In this document: piece by piece, positions 50,804 to 60,804 of the stretch
How the letters are laid out: each line of letters opens with the position of its first letter
Numbering within the stretch: position 1 is the first letter of the stretch
NCBI GenBank assembly: GCA_016278725.1
Contig: JADQBG010000001.1
Location: forward strand, 131,414 to 195,413
Direction of reading: 5' to 3'
DNA length: 64,000 nt
Source of the DNA: Actinomycetota bacterium
Lineage (GTDB): Bacteria; Actinomycetota; Thermoleophilia; RBG-16-64-13
Notes under the pieces: generated by a model
What the model was told of the DNA's origin: nothing
The model's input: only the letters and a program-made list of their open reading frames with translations
Database searches by the model: none
Made by a program: the position numbers and the translations under genes

Positions 50804-51376
50804 TCAGCTTGCGGGCGTCCCCGGCAGGCGGTCCTCGGGATAGAGCCCGCGCCATTCCTGCTCCAGCATCCCCCAGATTTCCACGTCCCAGAAGCGGCCA
50901 TTGAGGAAGTACGCCTCGCGCAGCACGCCTTCCCGGGTGAAGCCCAGTTTTCGGTAGAGCTCTCGCGCCGGCTGATTGTAGGCGCGCACTCTCAGTCTCA
51001 CCCGGTGGAGATTTCGCACCTGAAATCCCCAGAGGAGTTGCCGGCGTATGGCGGACCGGCCCAGGCCGAGTCCGCGGAACTCCGGAAAGAGAAAGATCCC
51101 CAGTTCCGCGTCGCGATCCTTGGGATCGATGTCGTGGAGCCCGATGTTGCCGGCATGTCTGCCGCCCGCGGCCTCGATGATGGCGAAGACGTAGCTCCTG
51201 TCTGATTCGCGCATCTCGCGCAACCAGCGTTCCTGCGACTCGACGTTGTTCAAGGGCAGGATCCAGGTGAGGTTGGCCGGTACCTCCGGTTCCGCGCGGA
51301 AGAACTCGAGGGAGGCAAGCACCTCTTCCCTTTCGAGAGGCCGTAGGTAGGCGGGTTCACCCGCGAAAATCTCCAT
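50804..51376 (-). CDS. GNAT family N-acetyltransferase (RimJ/RimL type)
   Basis: A 190-residue protein from ATG 51376. It has YLRPLEREEVLASLEFF, a HAGNIGLHDIDPKDRDAELGIFL strand, then the acetyl-CoA loop RGLGLGRSAIRRQLLWGF, and VRAYNQPARELYRKLGFTREGVLREAYFLNGRFWDVEIWGML. This matches the RimJ/RimL subgroup that acetylates protein N-termini or small amines. It is the only gene on the minus strand in the 47-64 kb housekeeping block, between rnhB and yraN. Confidence 0.88.
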   Translation of the reverse strand: MEIFAGEPAYLRPLEREEVLASLEFFRAEPEVPANLTWILPLNNVESQERWLREMRESDRSYVFAIIEAAGGRHAGNIGLHDIDPKDRDAELGIFLFPEFRGLGLGRSAIRRQLLWGFQVRNLHRVRLRVRAYNQPARELYRKLGFTREGVLREAYFLNGRFWDVEIWGMLEQEWRGLYPEDRLPGTPAS

Positions 51377-51458
51377 CTGCCCAGGATACTGCCTAAGTCC
51401 CATGGGTCGCCAGCTTCCCGGCGGATAGTCTCCCCTCAACACGGCGAAGGAGGGAGAG

Positions 51459-51911
51459 ATGAGGGCTTTGTTCGACCCGGACAAGTTCGATCCGGGCAGA
51501 CGGCGTGCCCGTTGGAGCGATCGGGGTTCGCGGACGCAGGGCATTACCTGCGTGGCCCGTGGGCGGCTGGCGGAGGACGCGGCGGCGGCCTTCCTCGAGC
51601 AAAACGACGTGGTCATCCTTGACCGCAATTACCGATCGCCGGTGGGCGAGTTGGACATCGTCGGAGTCGATGCGGACACCACCGTGGTGGTGGAGGTAAA
51701 GGCCCGTTCGACTGCCAATTTCGGCGAACCCCTGGAAGCGGTCGGGCCGCTCAAGGAGCGGCGGCTGCGGGCGGCCGCGGCGTGGTGGATGGCCGAAAAC
51801 GGCATGGCTCCTGAGGGCATCCGCTTCGACGTCATCGCGGTGCAACTGGGTCCGGGGGGCGGCCTGAGGGCCCTGTTTCACTGGCGCGACGTGCTGGGCG
51901 AGGGTAGATAG
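51459..51911 (+). CDS. yraN: UPF0102 (YraN) family nuclease-fold protein
   Basis: A 150-residue protein; ATG 51459 follows GGAGGGAGAG. ARGRLAEDAAAAFLEQNDVVILDRNYRSPVGELDIVGVDADTTVVVEVKAR holds the Asp and Glu-x-Lys of a restriction-endonuclease-like fold. It stands before comM and dprA as in many genomes, so a role in DNA processing is likely but unproven. About 30 extra residues precede the usual start. Confidence 0.9.
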   Translation: MRALFDPDKFDPGRRRARWSDRGSRTQGITCVARGRLAEDAAAAFLEQNDVVILDRNYRSPVGELDIVGVDADTTVVVEVKARSTANFGEPLEAVGPLKERRLRAAAAWWMAENGMAPEGIRFDVIAVQLGPGGGLRALFHWRDVLGEGR

Positions 51912-53461
51912 TGGGTACGGCGGCAACCTGGGGTTTCGCCCTCGCTGGGATAGAGGCGGTGCCGATCAGGGTCGAGGCCCACGTTCGCCGGGGACTACCG
52001 GGTATGACCGTGGTGGGTCTCCCGGGATCCGCAGTCAGAGAGGCCAGGGAACGGGTGCGGTCGGCCGCCGCGAGTTCCCTCCTGCCTCTGCCGCTGCAGC
52101 GAATCACCGTGAATCTCTCCCCGGGGGATCTGCGAAAAGAGGGTGCGGGCCTGGATCTGTCCGTGGCGCTCGCCATTCTCGCGGCAGGAGGTCAGCTTCC
52201 GGCCGGCCTTGCCCGCAATTCCGGTGCGGTGGGGGAGCTCTCTCTGGACGGCAGCGTGCGGCCGGTCCGGGGAATCCTCTCTCATGCTGAAGCCGCCCGG
52301 CGCGTCTCCCCGGAGCTGCTGCTCGTGCCGGTGGAGGGGCTTCGGGAAGCCGCCCAGGTGGAAGGCGTACGGGCAATCGGAGTGCGCTCGCTGCTCGAGG
52401 CCATCCTGGCCCTGCGTGACCCGGAGGCCAGAACGCGGCTCGAACAACGCGGAAACCGCTGGCTCCAGCGACGGGCGCGCTTGGACGGCTCTGCGACGGA
52501 GTTTGGTCCTGACATGAGCGAGGTGACCGGGCAGGAGGCGGCGAAAAGGGCGTTGGAGATCGCCGCCGCGGGGGGACATCACACCCTGCTCTATGGCCAG
52601 GCCGGGGTCGGGAAGACCATGCTTGCCCGGCGGCTCCCCGGGATTCTGCCGCCTCTTGAATCGCAGGAAGCGCTCGAAGTGACGCGCATTTGGAGCGTCG
52701 CCGGGCTCTTGCCCCCCGGGGCCGCTCTCATCCGCCACGCGCCTTTCCGTGCGCCTCATCACAGCGCCTCCCGTCCGGCGCTCGTCGGCGGTGGCAGCGT
52801 GCTCCGTCCCGGGGAAGTCACGCTTGCCCACCATGGAGTCCTTTTCCTCGACGAGCTTCCCGAGTTCACCCGAGAAAGTCTCGAGTCATTGCGCCAACCC
52901 CTGGAGGAAGGCGAAGTGGTGGTCAGCCGAGGCAGCGGCAGTCTTCGTTTTCCCGCGCGCTGCACCCTGGTGGCCGCGATGAACCCCTGTCCCTGCGGCT
53001 TCAGAGGGAGTCCGGCGCGGGACTGCACCTGCGCAGAGGCGGCCGTCCTTCGCTACATGGACCGTCTGAGCGGAGCCCTGCTGGACCGCATCGATTTGCA
53101 GATCGAGGTGGGAGCCGTTGAGCCTGGGGCGCTGATGCGCCCGGGCTCGGGGGAAAGCTCGGCGTCCATCCGGGAGCGGGTTGTCGAGGCACGGCTTCAT
53201 GCTCAGGAGCGCGCCCGCACCTGGCGGGAAGCGGACAGCCGGCCCGAGGACCCGCGGGTGCTCCTGTCTCAATTCTCCCCAAGGGCACGCCGAGTGCTCC
53301 AGCGTGCCCTCAGCCGGGATTTCCTGGGAGGCCGCGGCTACACCCGAGTATTGCGCGTAGCGCGCACGATAGCCGACCTCGACCAGGCGGGAGAAGTCAC
53401 ACAGGAGCACGTATCCGAGGCCCTGCTTCTGCGTCTGCCGGATTATCGCCGTGTTGCCTGA
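51911..53461 (+). CDS. comM: ComM/YifB family Mg-chelatase-like AAA+ ATPase
   Basis: A 516-residue ATPase; GTG 51911 overlaps the yraN TAG. An N-terminal Lon-like domain (VEAHVRRGLPGMTVVGLPGSAVREARERVRSA) precedes the AAA+ core with YGQAGVGKTMLARRLPGILPPL, PFRAPHHSAS and LFLDELPEF. The zinc-like motif CPCGF...CTC and the C-terminal lid (RGYTRVLRVARTIADL) follow. In Vibrio, ComM is a hexameric branch-migration helicase that extends recombination during natural transformation. Together with dprA it suggests capacity for integrating foreign DNA. Confidence 0.94.
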   Translation: MGTAATWGFALAGIEAVPIRVEAHVRRGLPGMTVVGLPGSAVREARERVRSAAASSLLPLPLQRITVNLSPGDLRKEGAGLDLSVALAILAAGGQLPAGLARNSGAVGELSLDGSVRPVRGILSHAEAARRVSPELLLVPVEGLREAAQVEGVRAIGVRSLLEAILALRDPEARTRLEQRGNRWLQRRARLDGSATEFGPDMSEVTGQEAAKRALEIAAAGGHHTLLYGQAGVGKTMLARRLPGILPPLESQEALEVTRIWSVAGLLPPGAALIRHAPFRAPHHSASRPALVGGGSVLRPGEVTLAHHGVLFLDELPEFTRESLESLRQPLEEGEVVVSRGSGSLRFPARCTLVAAMNPCPCGFRGSPARDCTCAEAAVLRYMDRLSGALLDRIDLQIEVGAVEPGALMRPGSGESSASIRERVVEARLHAQERARTWREADSRPEDPRVLLSQFSPRARRVLQRALSRDFLGGRGYTRVLRVARTIADLDQAGEVTQEHVSEALLLRLPDYRRVA

Positions 53462-53483
53462 GGCTCGCCGTGTCGCCTGAGGC
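53447..53483. repeat. 18-bp tandem duplication at the comM-dprA junction
   Basis: CGCCGTGTTGCCTGAGGC at 53447-53464 is repeated at 53466-53483 with one substitution and one intervening base. The comM stop is in the first copy and the GTG start of dprA in the second. Confidence 0.75.
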
Positions 53484-54738
53484 GAATAACCAAGGCGAGG
53501 GTGGAGCCGCCGGGAGCCGCGCCGGCCGAGAGGCGTGGATCGCCTGGGAGGGGAGCTGGGGGCAACTCTCCCCGGCCCGGGTAAGGGCGGCCCGGGGGCT
53601 CAGTCTGCTCGCGACCACCCGGTTTCGGCCGGCGCTGTCGCTCCTGCGGGAGTGTCCGCCGGAGGAGCTTTGGTCGGCACCGAGCACGGCCCTCCGGAGT
53701 TGGGGACTCAGCCCCCGTTCCGCCGAGGAGTTCGTTGTCTGCCGCGACCGCGTCTCCTGGGGGACTACGGCTGAGGCTTTGCGCGAATGCGGGGGGCGCT
53801 TCGTTCCCGTGGGAAGTCCGGAGTACCCGCGCGAACTGATGCACCTGACCGTGCCTCCGGCCGGACTATTTGTCCGCGCCGCCCTCGCGAACTGGGAACG
53901 TCTGCTGGGCGTGCCTCGCGTGGGCGTGGTCGGCACCCGCTCGGTAAGCGTGAGTGGCGCGACCACGGCCGGCAGTTTCTCCGCCGCCTTGGCGGCGGCG
54001 GGAATAGCCGTCGTCAGCGGCCTGGCTCTGGGCGCCGACGGAGCGGCGCACCGCGGAGCCCTCGAAGCGGGGGGCCTGACCGTCGCCGTGCTGGGGTCGG
54101 GCGTCGACGTTGCGTCGCCGGGGCGGCACCGGCCGCTCTACCGGGACCTCTGCGAGCGGGGCGCGGCATTGAGTGAATTTCCCCCTGGCTTCAAGGCCGC
54201 TCGCTGGACCTTTCCCATGCGCAACCGCATTCTCGCCGCCCTTTCCGACGCAGTGGTGGTCATCGAGGCCGGCAGCAGGAGCGGCGCCCTAATCACGGCG
54301 GGAGAGGCTGCCTCCCTGGGCCGGCCCGTTTTTGCGGTTCCCGGACCCATCGGCAGGGACTCCCACCGAGGTTGTAACGAACTTCTCTACGCGGGCGCCA
54401 TTCCCGCCCTCGATTCGCAGCTCTTGGTGCAGGACTTTCTGTACCAGACGAAGAACGAGAGAGGAAACCGGAGAGGAGACCGGGAGCGCGAGGAGTTTGA
54501 CGGGCGGCCGACCCCCGAGAGCTGCCACTCCGAGGGCCGCCGTAAGGCGTGCGATCAGACGGAGCATCCTCACGCTCGGCTCCTGCTGGAGGCTTTGGGG
54601 GCGGGCCCGCTCAGCCTGGATCAGTTGGCGCCCGTGGCCGGCCTCAGCCCTCGTGAGGTTTCGGCGGCGATGGCGATGCTCGAGCTGGACGGGTTGGCGG
54701 CGAGGGCCGGACCGGCCACCTACTGCCTGCCGGCCTAG
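53470..54738 (+). CDS. dprA: DNA processing protein DprA
   Basis: A 422-residue protein from GTG 53470. After an N-terminal helical part comes the Rossmann-fold DprA domain: GVVGTRSVSVSGATTAGSF, VVSGLALGADGAAHRGAL, AVLGSGVD, then FPMRNRILAALSDAVVVIEAGSRSGALITAGEAASLGRPVFAVPG. A polar linker follows (ERGNRRGDREREEF) and then a winged-helix domain (LDQLAPVAGLSPREVSAAMAMLELDGLAAR). It binds incoming single-stranded DNA and loads RecA during transformation. The start codon lies in the second copy of a short tandem repeat. Confidence 0.94.
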   Translation: MSPEANNQGEGGAAGSRAGREAWIAWEGSWGQLSPARVRAARGLSLLATTRFRPALSLLRECPPEELWSAPSTALRSWGLSPRSAEEFVVCRDRVSWGTTAEALRECGGRFVPVGSPEYPRELMHLTVPPAGLFVRAALANWERLLGVPRVGVVGTRSVSVSGATTAGSFSAALAAAGIAVVSGLALGADGAAHRGALEAGGLTVAVLGSGVDVASPGRHRPLYRDLCERGAALSEFPPGFKAARWTFPMRNRILAALSDAVVVIEAGSRSGALITAGEAASLGRPVFAVPGPIGRDSHRGCNELLYAGAIPALDSQLLVQDFLYQTKNERGNRRGDREREEFDGRPTPESCHSEGRRKACDQTEHPHARLLLEALGAGPLSLDQLAPVAGLSPREVSAAMAMLELDGLAARAGPATYCLPA

Positions 54739-54818
54739 GCAGCCAGTAGGTGCGCGAGCGCGCTCGGCCCCTCTCCCGGCCGCAGAGGGTGGAACGTGCA
54801 ACGCACAGGAGTGGTTGA

Positions 54819-55823
54819 TTGCCGACAGATGCCGAAGGAACCGCCAGCGAGGCACGGGCGGCCGCCGAGGGGCCGGACCTGCGCACGGCGGTCGGCCGGT
54901 TCCTGCGCGGCCTGGCCGCCGCCGCCTACAGCGATCACACGGTCGCGGCCTACCGGCGCGACCTCGAGCAACTGCTGGCCTTTCTCGATGAGGCGGGGCT
55001 GGACTTCCCCGCTTCGGTGACGCGCGCGCATCTCCGCGGCTACGCGGCGGGGCTTGGGGACGGGAGTCTTAATCCCGACCGCCGGCCTTACGCGCCCGCC
55101 AGCGCGGCGCGGAAGCTCTCGGTAGTCCGGCAGTTCTTCAGCTTCTTGGTCGACGAGGAATTATTAGCCGTCAGCCCCGCCGCGGATCTCACCGCGCCCA
55201 AGCTTCCCCGGCGCCTGCCTCAGGTGATGACCCAGCAAGAGGTGTTCCATCTGCTCGACGAGGACGCCGGCGAGGGGACGCTCGAACTGCGGGACCTGGC
55301 GCTGATCGAGTTGCTATACTCGTGCGGGCTTCGGGCCCAAGAGGTGCTCGACCTTCGCCTCGGTGACCTTGACCTGACTGCGCAAGAGATTCGCGTTCGC
55401 GGTAAGCGCAGGAAGGAGCGTATGGTCCCGATCGGAGATGTGGCCCGGGACGCCCTCATGCGGTACCTGGAAGAGGGGAGGCCGGGACTGCGGAGTCACC
55501 CGGAGAACCACGAGAACTCGGGGGAGGGAGAGTCTCCTCGCTGGGATGAGCCGGTGTTCCTGACCAAGAACGGCAACAAGTTAGCTACGTCGGACGTTCG
55601 CCGCCGGCTCCATCGGCGCCTTGAAAGGCTCGGGGCCGCGTTCGAGATATCCCCCCACACGCTGCGCCACTCCTTTGCCACCCATCTCCTCGAAGGCGGT
55701 GCCGACCTGAGGTCCATCCAGGAGCTTCTCGGGCACGCCTCTCTGCGAACCACTCAGGTGTACACGCACGTGTCGGCCGCCCATCTGCGCGGGGTATATC
55801 GCCGCGCCCATCCCCGCTCATAA
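54819..55823 (+). CDS. xerC: Tyrosine recombinase XerC/XerD family
   Basis: A 334-residue site-specific recombinase from TTG 54819. An N-terminal SAM-like core-binding domain (SDHTVAAYRRDLEQLLAFLDEAG) precedes the catalytic domain with Arg in YSCGLRAQEVLDL, HTLRHSFATHLLEGGADLRSIQELLGHASLRTTQVYTHV (His-x-x-Arg, His, Tyr nucleophile). A polar insertion of about a dozen residues (NHENSGEGE region) lies between the beta-sheet and the next strand. Position between dprA and whiG matches the chromosomal Xer of actinobacteria, which resolves chromosome dimers. XerC versus XerD cannot be settled. Confidence 0.92.
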   Translation: MPTDAEGTASEARAAAEGPDLRTAVGRFLRGLAAAAYSDHTVAAYRRDLEQLLAFLDEAGLDFPASVTRAHLRGYAAGLGDGSLNPDRRPYAPASAARKLSVVRQFFSFLVDEELLAVSPAADLTAPKLPRRLPQVMTQQEVFHLLDEDAGEGTLELRDLALIELLYSCGLRAQEVLDLRLGDLDLTAQEIRVRGKRRKERMVPIGDVARDALMRYLEEGRPGLRSHPENHENSGEGESPRWDEPVFLTKNGNKLATSDVRRRLHRRLERLGAAFEISPHTLRHSFATHLLEGGADLRSIQELLGHASLRTTQVYTHVSAAHLRGVYRRAHPRS

Positions 55824-55825
55824 CC

Positions 55826-56632
55826 GTGGCCGGAATCGACCGATCCAAGAACGGCCATGATGTCGACGACCTGTGGAGGCGCTTCAAGGAGTTTGGTGAT
55901 GGGAGCGCCCGGGATCAACTGATCCTGGCCTACTCGCCTCTGGTCAAATACGTCGCGGGGCGGATGGGCACCGGGCTGCCCGCCCATATCGAGGAAGGCG
56001 ACCTGATCTCCTACGGCCTGCTCGGCCTGATCGGCGCCATCGAGCGCTTCGATCTCGGGCGGAACATCAAGTTCGAAACCTACGCGATCTCTCGGATCAA
56101 AGGCTCCATCATCGACGAATTACGCGCGCTCGACTGGGTTCCCCGCTCGGTCCGAAGCTGGGCCCGCCAGGTGGAGCGCACCGTGACCGAGCTCGAGAAC
56201 GAACTGCGCCGGGCGCCCACCGACGAGGAGATCGCCGCCTCGCTGGACGTATCCGTCGATGAGTTCCAGGGGATCCTGACTCAGATCAGCTCCGCTTCGA
56301 TCGTCGCCCTCGACGAGTTCTGGACGCTGAGCGGGACCGGCGGGGACAAGGTCACTCTGATGGACACGATAGAGGACGAGAGCGCCCCCGATCCCGCCCG
56401 CGCCCTCGACATCCAGTCGGTAAAAGAGATGCTGGCCGAGGCCATCCGCCGGCTGCCGGAGCGGGAGCGCATTGTCATCGGCCTCTACTACTACGAGGGC
56501 CTGACCCTCAAAGAGATCGGGGAAGTGCTCGGGGTGACCGAATCCCGGGTCTCGCAACTGCATACCAAGGCCATCCTGCGGTTGAAGGGTCGGATGAAGG
56601 AACAGATCGAACCGGGAGAGCGTCTGCGCTAG
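55826..56632 (+). CDS. whiG: RNA polymerase sigma factor WhiG/FliA (sigma-28 family)
   Basis: A 268-residue group 3 sigma factor; GTG 55826 starts 2 nt after the recombinase stop. It has region 2 (RDQLILAYSPLVKYVAGRMGTGLPAHIEEGDLISYGLLGLIGAIERFD), KFETYAISRIKGSIIDELRALDWVPRSVR, region 3, and region 4 (LKEIGEVLGVTESRVSQLHTKAILRLKGRM). These are hallmarks of WhiG and FliA. In streptomycetes WhiG controls sporulation; in motile actinobacteria the same factor transcribes flagellar genes. Neither kind of target is in the window. Confidence 0.93.
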   Translation: MAGIDRSKNGHDVDDLWRRFKEFGDGSARDQLILAYSPLVKYVAGRMGTGLPAHIEEGDLISYGLLGLIGAIERFDLGRNIKFETYAISRIKGSIIDELRALDWVPRSVRSWARQVERTVTELENELRRAPTDEEIAASLDVSVDEFQGILTQISSASIVALDEFWTLSGTGGDKVTLMDTIEDESAPDPARALDIQSVKEMLAEAIRRLPERERIVIGLYYYEGLTLKEIGEVLGVTESRVSQLHTKAILRLKGRMKEQIEPGERLR

Positions 56633-56767
56633 CCGCCCGGAACCTTGTGCTAGACTACCTCGGTTAATCAATCGATCCTGGTGCGCGTGTGTCCCGGTGG
56701 TGCCGACGAATTCGGTTCCGGGAGAGCGTCCAGCGAAGCAGCGCCACAACCAAGAAAGGAAGCACCC

Positions 56768-57895
56768 ATGCCGGCTGCCTCTATGAAGCAGTTGCTGGAG
56801 TCCGGAGTTCACTTCGGTCACCAGACCCGCCGTTGGAATCCCAAGATGAAGCCCTTCATCTTCACCGAACGCGGTGGGATCCACATCATCGACCTGCAGA
56901 AGACCTCCAAGCTTCTGGACCAAGCCTACGACTTCGCGCGAAACATCGTCGACCGGGGTGGCTCGGTTCTGTTCGTGGGGACCAAGAAGCAGTGCCAGGA
57001 CATCATCCGCGAAGAGGCGACCAAGGCGGGCATGCCCTTCGTCTCCCACCGTTGGCTGGGCGGGCTGCTCACCAACTATTCGACCATTCAGAGCCGGATC
57101 AAGCGGCTGCACGAACTGCGGCGGCTGAAGGAAGACGGTTCGCTCGAACTGCTGCCGACCAAAGAGCGCATGAACCTCGAGCGCGAACTGGAAAAGCTCG
57201 AGATCAACCTGGGCGGGGTGGCGAACATGGATCGCCTGCCCGATGCGGTCTTCATCATCGATCCGAAGAAGGAAGCCATCGCCACCCGCGAGGTGAACAA
57301 GCTGGGCCTTCCTTTGATCGGCCTGGTGGACACCAACTGTGATCCCGACGAAGTGGACTACATCATTCCGGGCAACGACGACGCCATTCGTTCTTGCAGC
57401 CTGATCGTTAAGACCATGGCGCGGGCGGTGTCGGAATCCAAGCAGATGGTGACCGAGGAAGAGATGACCCGCGAGGCGCAGCCGGCTGCCGAGCCCGAGG
57501 CGCCCACACAGGAGGCGCCCACGCAGGAGGCGGTGGAAGCCCAGACTTCCGAACCGCCGGCGCCGAAGATTTCCGAGGCGGCCCGCAGGGCGGCCGAACG
57601 CAAAGCCCCGAGAGCGGCGCAGCCAAAGCCGGGCGCGAAAGCCAAGCCGGAAGTGGCGGCCCCCGAGCACGGGGAGACCTCGGGGGCTCCGGGCGCCCCG
57701 GGATCGGCCGAGCAGGTGGTGGCCCCGACGCAGCAGGACGACGTCGCCGAGCGCCGCGAGACCGAAGCCGGTGAAACCGGCGCGGCCGGACAGGAGCCCG
57801 AGAATCCGGTGGTCGACGAGGCTCAGGCCGCAGAAGCCGGCACCGAGGCCGAGGAGCAGGCCGGCGAGGGCGGCGAATCGGAGGCGAAGGAGTAA
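56768..57895 (+). CDS. rpsB: 30S ribosomal protein S2 with long acidic C-terminal extension
   Basis: A 375-residue S2; ATG 56768 follows AAAGGAAG. Residues 1-230 are the normal S2 core ([76 protein letters not shown]). From about 235 there is a 140-residue low-complexity tail rich in Ala, Glu, Pro and Gln, including [11 protein letters not shown]2 is normally about 230-300 residues, so the tail is unusually long. An extended -10 (TGCTAGACT near 56648) may drive rpsB-tsf. Confidence 0.95.
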   Translation: MPAASMKQLLESGVHFGHQTRRWNPKMKPFIFTERGGIHIIDLQKTSKLLDQAYDFARNIVDRGGSVLFVGTKKQCQDIIREEATKAGMPFVSHRWLGGLLTNYSTIQSRIKRLHELRRLKEDGSLELLPTKERMNLERELEKLEINLGGVANMDRLPDAVFIIDPKKEAIATREVNKLGLPLIGLVDTNCDPDEVDYIIPGNDDAIRSCSLIVKTMARAVSESKQMVTEEEMTREAQPAAEPEAPTQEAPTQEAVEAQTSEPPAPKISEAARRAAERKAPRAAQPKPGAKAKPEVAAPEHGETSGAPGAPGSAEQVVAPTQQDDVAERRETEAGETGAAGQEPENPVVDEAQAAEAGTEAEEQAGEGGESEAKE

Positions 57896-57984
57896 CCAAA
57901 CCGAGGCGGCCCGGTGGCGGCGTCGCCCGGTAGTTCGATAAAGGAAGTGACCGGCGTAAAAGCGCCGGAAGACGGAGGACATCA

Positions 57985-58584
<600 letters not shown>

Positions 58585-58597
58585 TACGGATTGCATG

Positions 58598-58624
58598 AGG
58601 CGGCCTCCGGGCCGCCTTTTCTTT
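58598..58624 (+). terminator. Rho-independent terminator of rpsB-tsf
   Basis: AGGCGGCC pairs with GGCCGCCT around TCCG; TTTCTTT follows. It separates tsf from pyrH, which then needs its own promoter or read-through. Confidence 0.85.
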
Positions 58625-58659
58625 GGCCTGTAAAGACTTACGGGGGAAGGCGGTCCAAA

Positions 58660-59424
58660 TTGGCCGAGGGCAGGAGTGCCGGCGCGGGCGGGGCGATATA
58701 TCAGCGAGTGCTGCTCAAGCTGAGCGGCGAGGCCCTGGTGGGTGACGGCGGACAGGGAATCGATACCGTTCGGATGGAAGAGGTGGCGGACGAGATCGCC
58801 CAGGCGCGCGACCTCGGGGTGCAGATAGCCATCGTCGTGGGCGCCGGCAATATCTTCCGCGGCGTGGCGGGAAGCGCGAAGGGCATGGACCGCGCCACCG
58901 CGGATTACATGGGAATGGTTGCCACCGTCATCAATTCTATGGCCCTACAGGACGCGCTGGAAGGCCGAGGGGTCACCACTCGGCTGCAGTCGGCAATCGT
59001 CATGCAGGAGATCGCCGAGCCCTATATCCGCCGGCGGGCGATCCGTCACCTGGAGAAGGAGCGGATCGTCATTTTCGCAGCCGGCACCGGCAATCCCTAC
59101 TTCACGACGGATACGGCGGCCGCGCTGCGCGCTCTCGAGATCAATGCCGACGTCATCCTGATGGCAAAGAAGAAGTTCGCCGGCGTGTACGACTCGGATC
59201 CGGAGAAGAATCCCGACGCCAAATTCATTCCCCGGATCACCCATCGCGAGGCCCTCGAGCGCGGTCTGCGGGTCATGGACGCCACCGCGCTCTCCCTGTG
59301 CATGGACAACCGGCTTCCCATCAGGGTTTTCAACATGTCCGAGCCCCAGAACATCGTCAAAGTGCTCGAGGGGGAGGACGTGGGCACGGTGGTATATTGT
59401 GAGCCTTCCGGGACGAGCTCTTAG
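58660..59424 (+). CDS. pyrH: UMP kinase
   Basis: A 254-residue hexameric kinase that makes UDP from UMP. TTG 58660 follows GGGGAAGG; an upstream TTG at 58591 would lie in the terminator and is rejected. Motifs: [58 protein letters not shown], and [20 protein letters not shown] (here the usual LATKVDGVYD). Pyrimidine synthesis downstream of the carB-pyrKD products. Confidence 0.95.
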   Translation: MAEGRSAGAGGAIYQRVLLKLSGEALVGDGGQGIDTVRMEEVADEIAQARDLGVQIAIVVGAGNIFRGVAGSAKGMDRATADYMGMVATVINSMALQDALEGRGVTTRLQSAIVMQEIAEPYIRRRAIRHLEKERIVIFAAGTGNPYFTTDTAAALRALEINADVILMAKKKFAGVYDSDPEKNPDAKFIPRITHREALERGLRVMDATALSLCMDNRLPIRVFNMSEPQNIVKVLEGEDVGTVVYCEPSGTSS

Positions 59425-59453
59425 CTTTCGATAGGGGAGAGAGGGAGGTTTCG

Positions 59454-60011
59454 ATGATCAAGGAGCTGATCGAGGACGGGAAACGCCGCATGGACGGGGC
59501 GGTCGAGTCCCTGCGTTCGGAATTCAACACCGTCCGTACGGGGCGGGCCTCCACCGCCCTGCTCGACCGCATCCAGGTCGAATACTACGGCTCTCGTACT
59601 CCCCTCAATCAGCTGGCCAATCTCAGCACTCCGGATCCCCGGCTGATCTCGATCACCGTGTACGACAAATCGTCCGTGCAGGCCGTGGTTCGGGCGATAC
59701 AGGAATCCGAACTGGCCCTGACCCCCAACGTCGACGGCAACATCATCCGCCTGAACATCCCCCCGCTCACGGAAGAGCGGCGCAAGGACCTGGTCAAGGT
59801 GGTCCGTCACATGGCCGAGGAGGGCCGGGTGGCGGTGCGCAATGTGCGCCGCGACGTCATCAGCGATCTGAAGGAACTGAAGAAGGAAGGCGAGGTCTCC
59901 GAAGACGAGGAGCGCCGCGCCGAAGACGACGTGCAGAAGGTCACCGACGGGCATATCGAGAGGATAAACGAGCTCCTGGAGGCCAAGGAGGAGGAGATCC
60001 TCGAGGTCTGA
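59454..60011 (+). CDS. frr: Ribosome recycling factor
   Basis: A 185-residue protein; ATG 59454 follows GGGAGG. EFNTVRTGRASTALLDRIQVEYYGSRTPLNQLAN and LTPNVDGNIIRLNIPPLTEERRKDLVKVVRHMAEEGRVAVRNVRRD are diagnostic. Splits terminated ribosomes with EF-G. Its TGA overlaps the uppS ATG. Confidence 0.96.
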   Translation: MIKELIEDGKRRMDGAVESLRSEFNTVRTGRASTALLDRIQVEYYGSRTPLNQLANLSTPDPRLISITVYDKSSVQAVVRAIQESELALTPNVDGNIIRLNIPPLTEERRKDLVKVVRHMAEEGRVAVRNVRRDVISDLKELKKEGEVSEDEERRAEDDVQKVTDGHIERINELLEAKEEEILEV

Positions 60012-60793
60012 TGAGCGCCGCCGAATGGCTCAGAACCCGGTGGCGTCTGCTCCGGGCTGGATCGGGCCGCACGGCGACCGCCCCCCTCGCCACGGTTCCC
60101 CGCCACGTGGGAATCATCATGGACGGCAACGGGCGCTGGGCCGCGCGGCGACGGCTGCCGGTGCTGGCCGGACACCGCGAAGGGACCCGGGCGCTGAAGC
60201 GGGCCATCTACGCCGCCATCGAACTGGGCGTGGGCCAACTCACCATCTACTCCTTCTCGACCGAGAACTGGGAGCGTCCCGAAGACGAAGTCCAGGGCCT
60301 GATGGGCCTGCTCGAGGAGATGATCGATGACGAGGTTCCGGAGCTTCACCGAAACGGAGTGCGGGTCGTCTTCATCGGCCGGAGGGACGGGCTCTCCGAG
60401 AATCTGCGCGCGAAAATCGAGCGCGCTGAACGGACCACCCGCGACAACCGCAGATTGACGCTGTACGTCGCCTTCAATTATGGCGGCCGGGCGGAGATCG
60501 TCGACGCGGTGCGTTCCGCCCTCCGCGCGGGAACCCCGCCGGAAGAACTAGACCAGGAGGCGATCGCCGCCCACCTGTATGCGCCCGACATGGCAGAGCC
60601 GGATCTCATCATCCGCACTTCGGGCGAGGAAAGACTCTCGAACTTCCTCCTGTGGGAATCGGCCTACTCGGAACTCTACTTCTCTGAGGTTCTCTGGCCC
60701 GACTTCGACGAGGCGGCGATGCGCCGGGCGCTCGAGGACTACGCGGAGCGGGAGAGGCGGTACGGGGGGCGGACGGACCCGGGCCGTGTCTAG
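60011..60793 (+). CDS. uppS: Isoprenyl transferase (undecaprenyl diphosphate synthase)
   Basis: A 260-residue cis-prenyltransferase; ATG 60011 overlaps the frr stop. HVGIIMDGNGRWAARRRLPVLAGHREG, YSFSTENWERPEDEV and the C-terminal DLIIRTSGEERLSNFLLWESAYSELYF are family signatures; the catalytic Asp is in MDGNG. It makes the polyprenyl carrier for cell-wall precursors. A 30-residue N-terminal extension precedes the core. Confidence 0.95.
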   Translation: MSAAEWLRTRWRLLRAGSGRTATAPLATVPRHVGIIMDGNGRWAARRRLPVLAGHREGTRALKRAIYAAIELGVGQLTIYSFSTENWERPEDEVQGLMGLLEEMIDDEVPELHRNGVRVVFIGRRDGLSENLRAKIERAERTTRDNRRLTLYVAFNYGGRAEIVDAVRSALRAGTPPEELDQEAIAAHLYAPDMAEPDLIIRTSGEERLSNFLLWESAYSELYFSEVLWPDFDEAAMRRALEDYAERERRYGGRTDPGRV

Positions 60794-60804
60794 GGGGGCC
60801 GACC

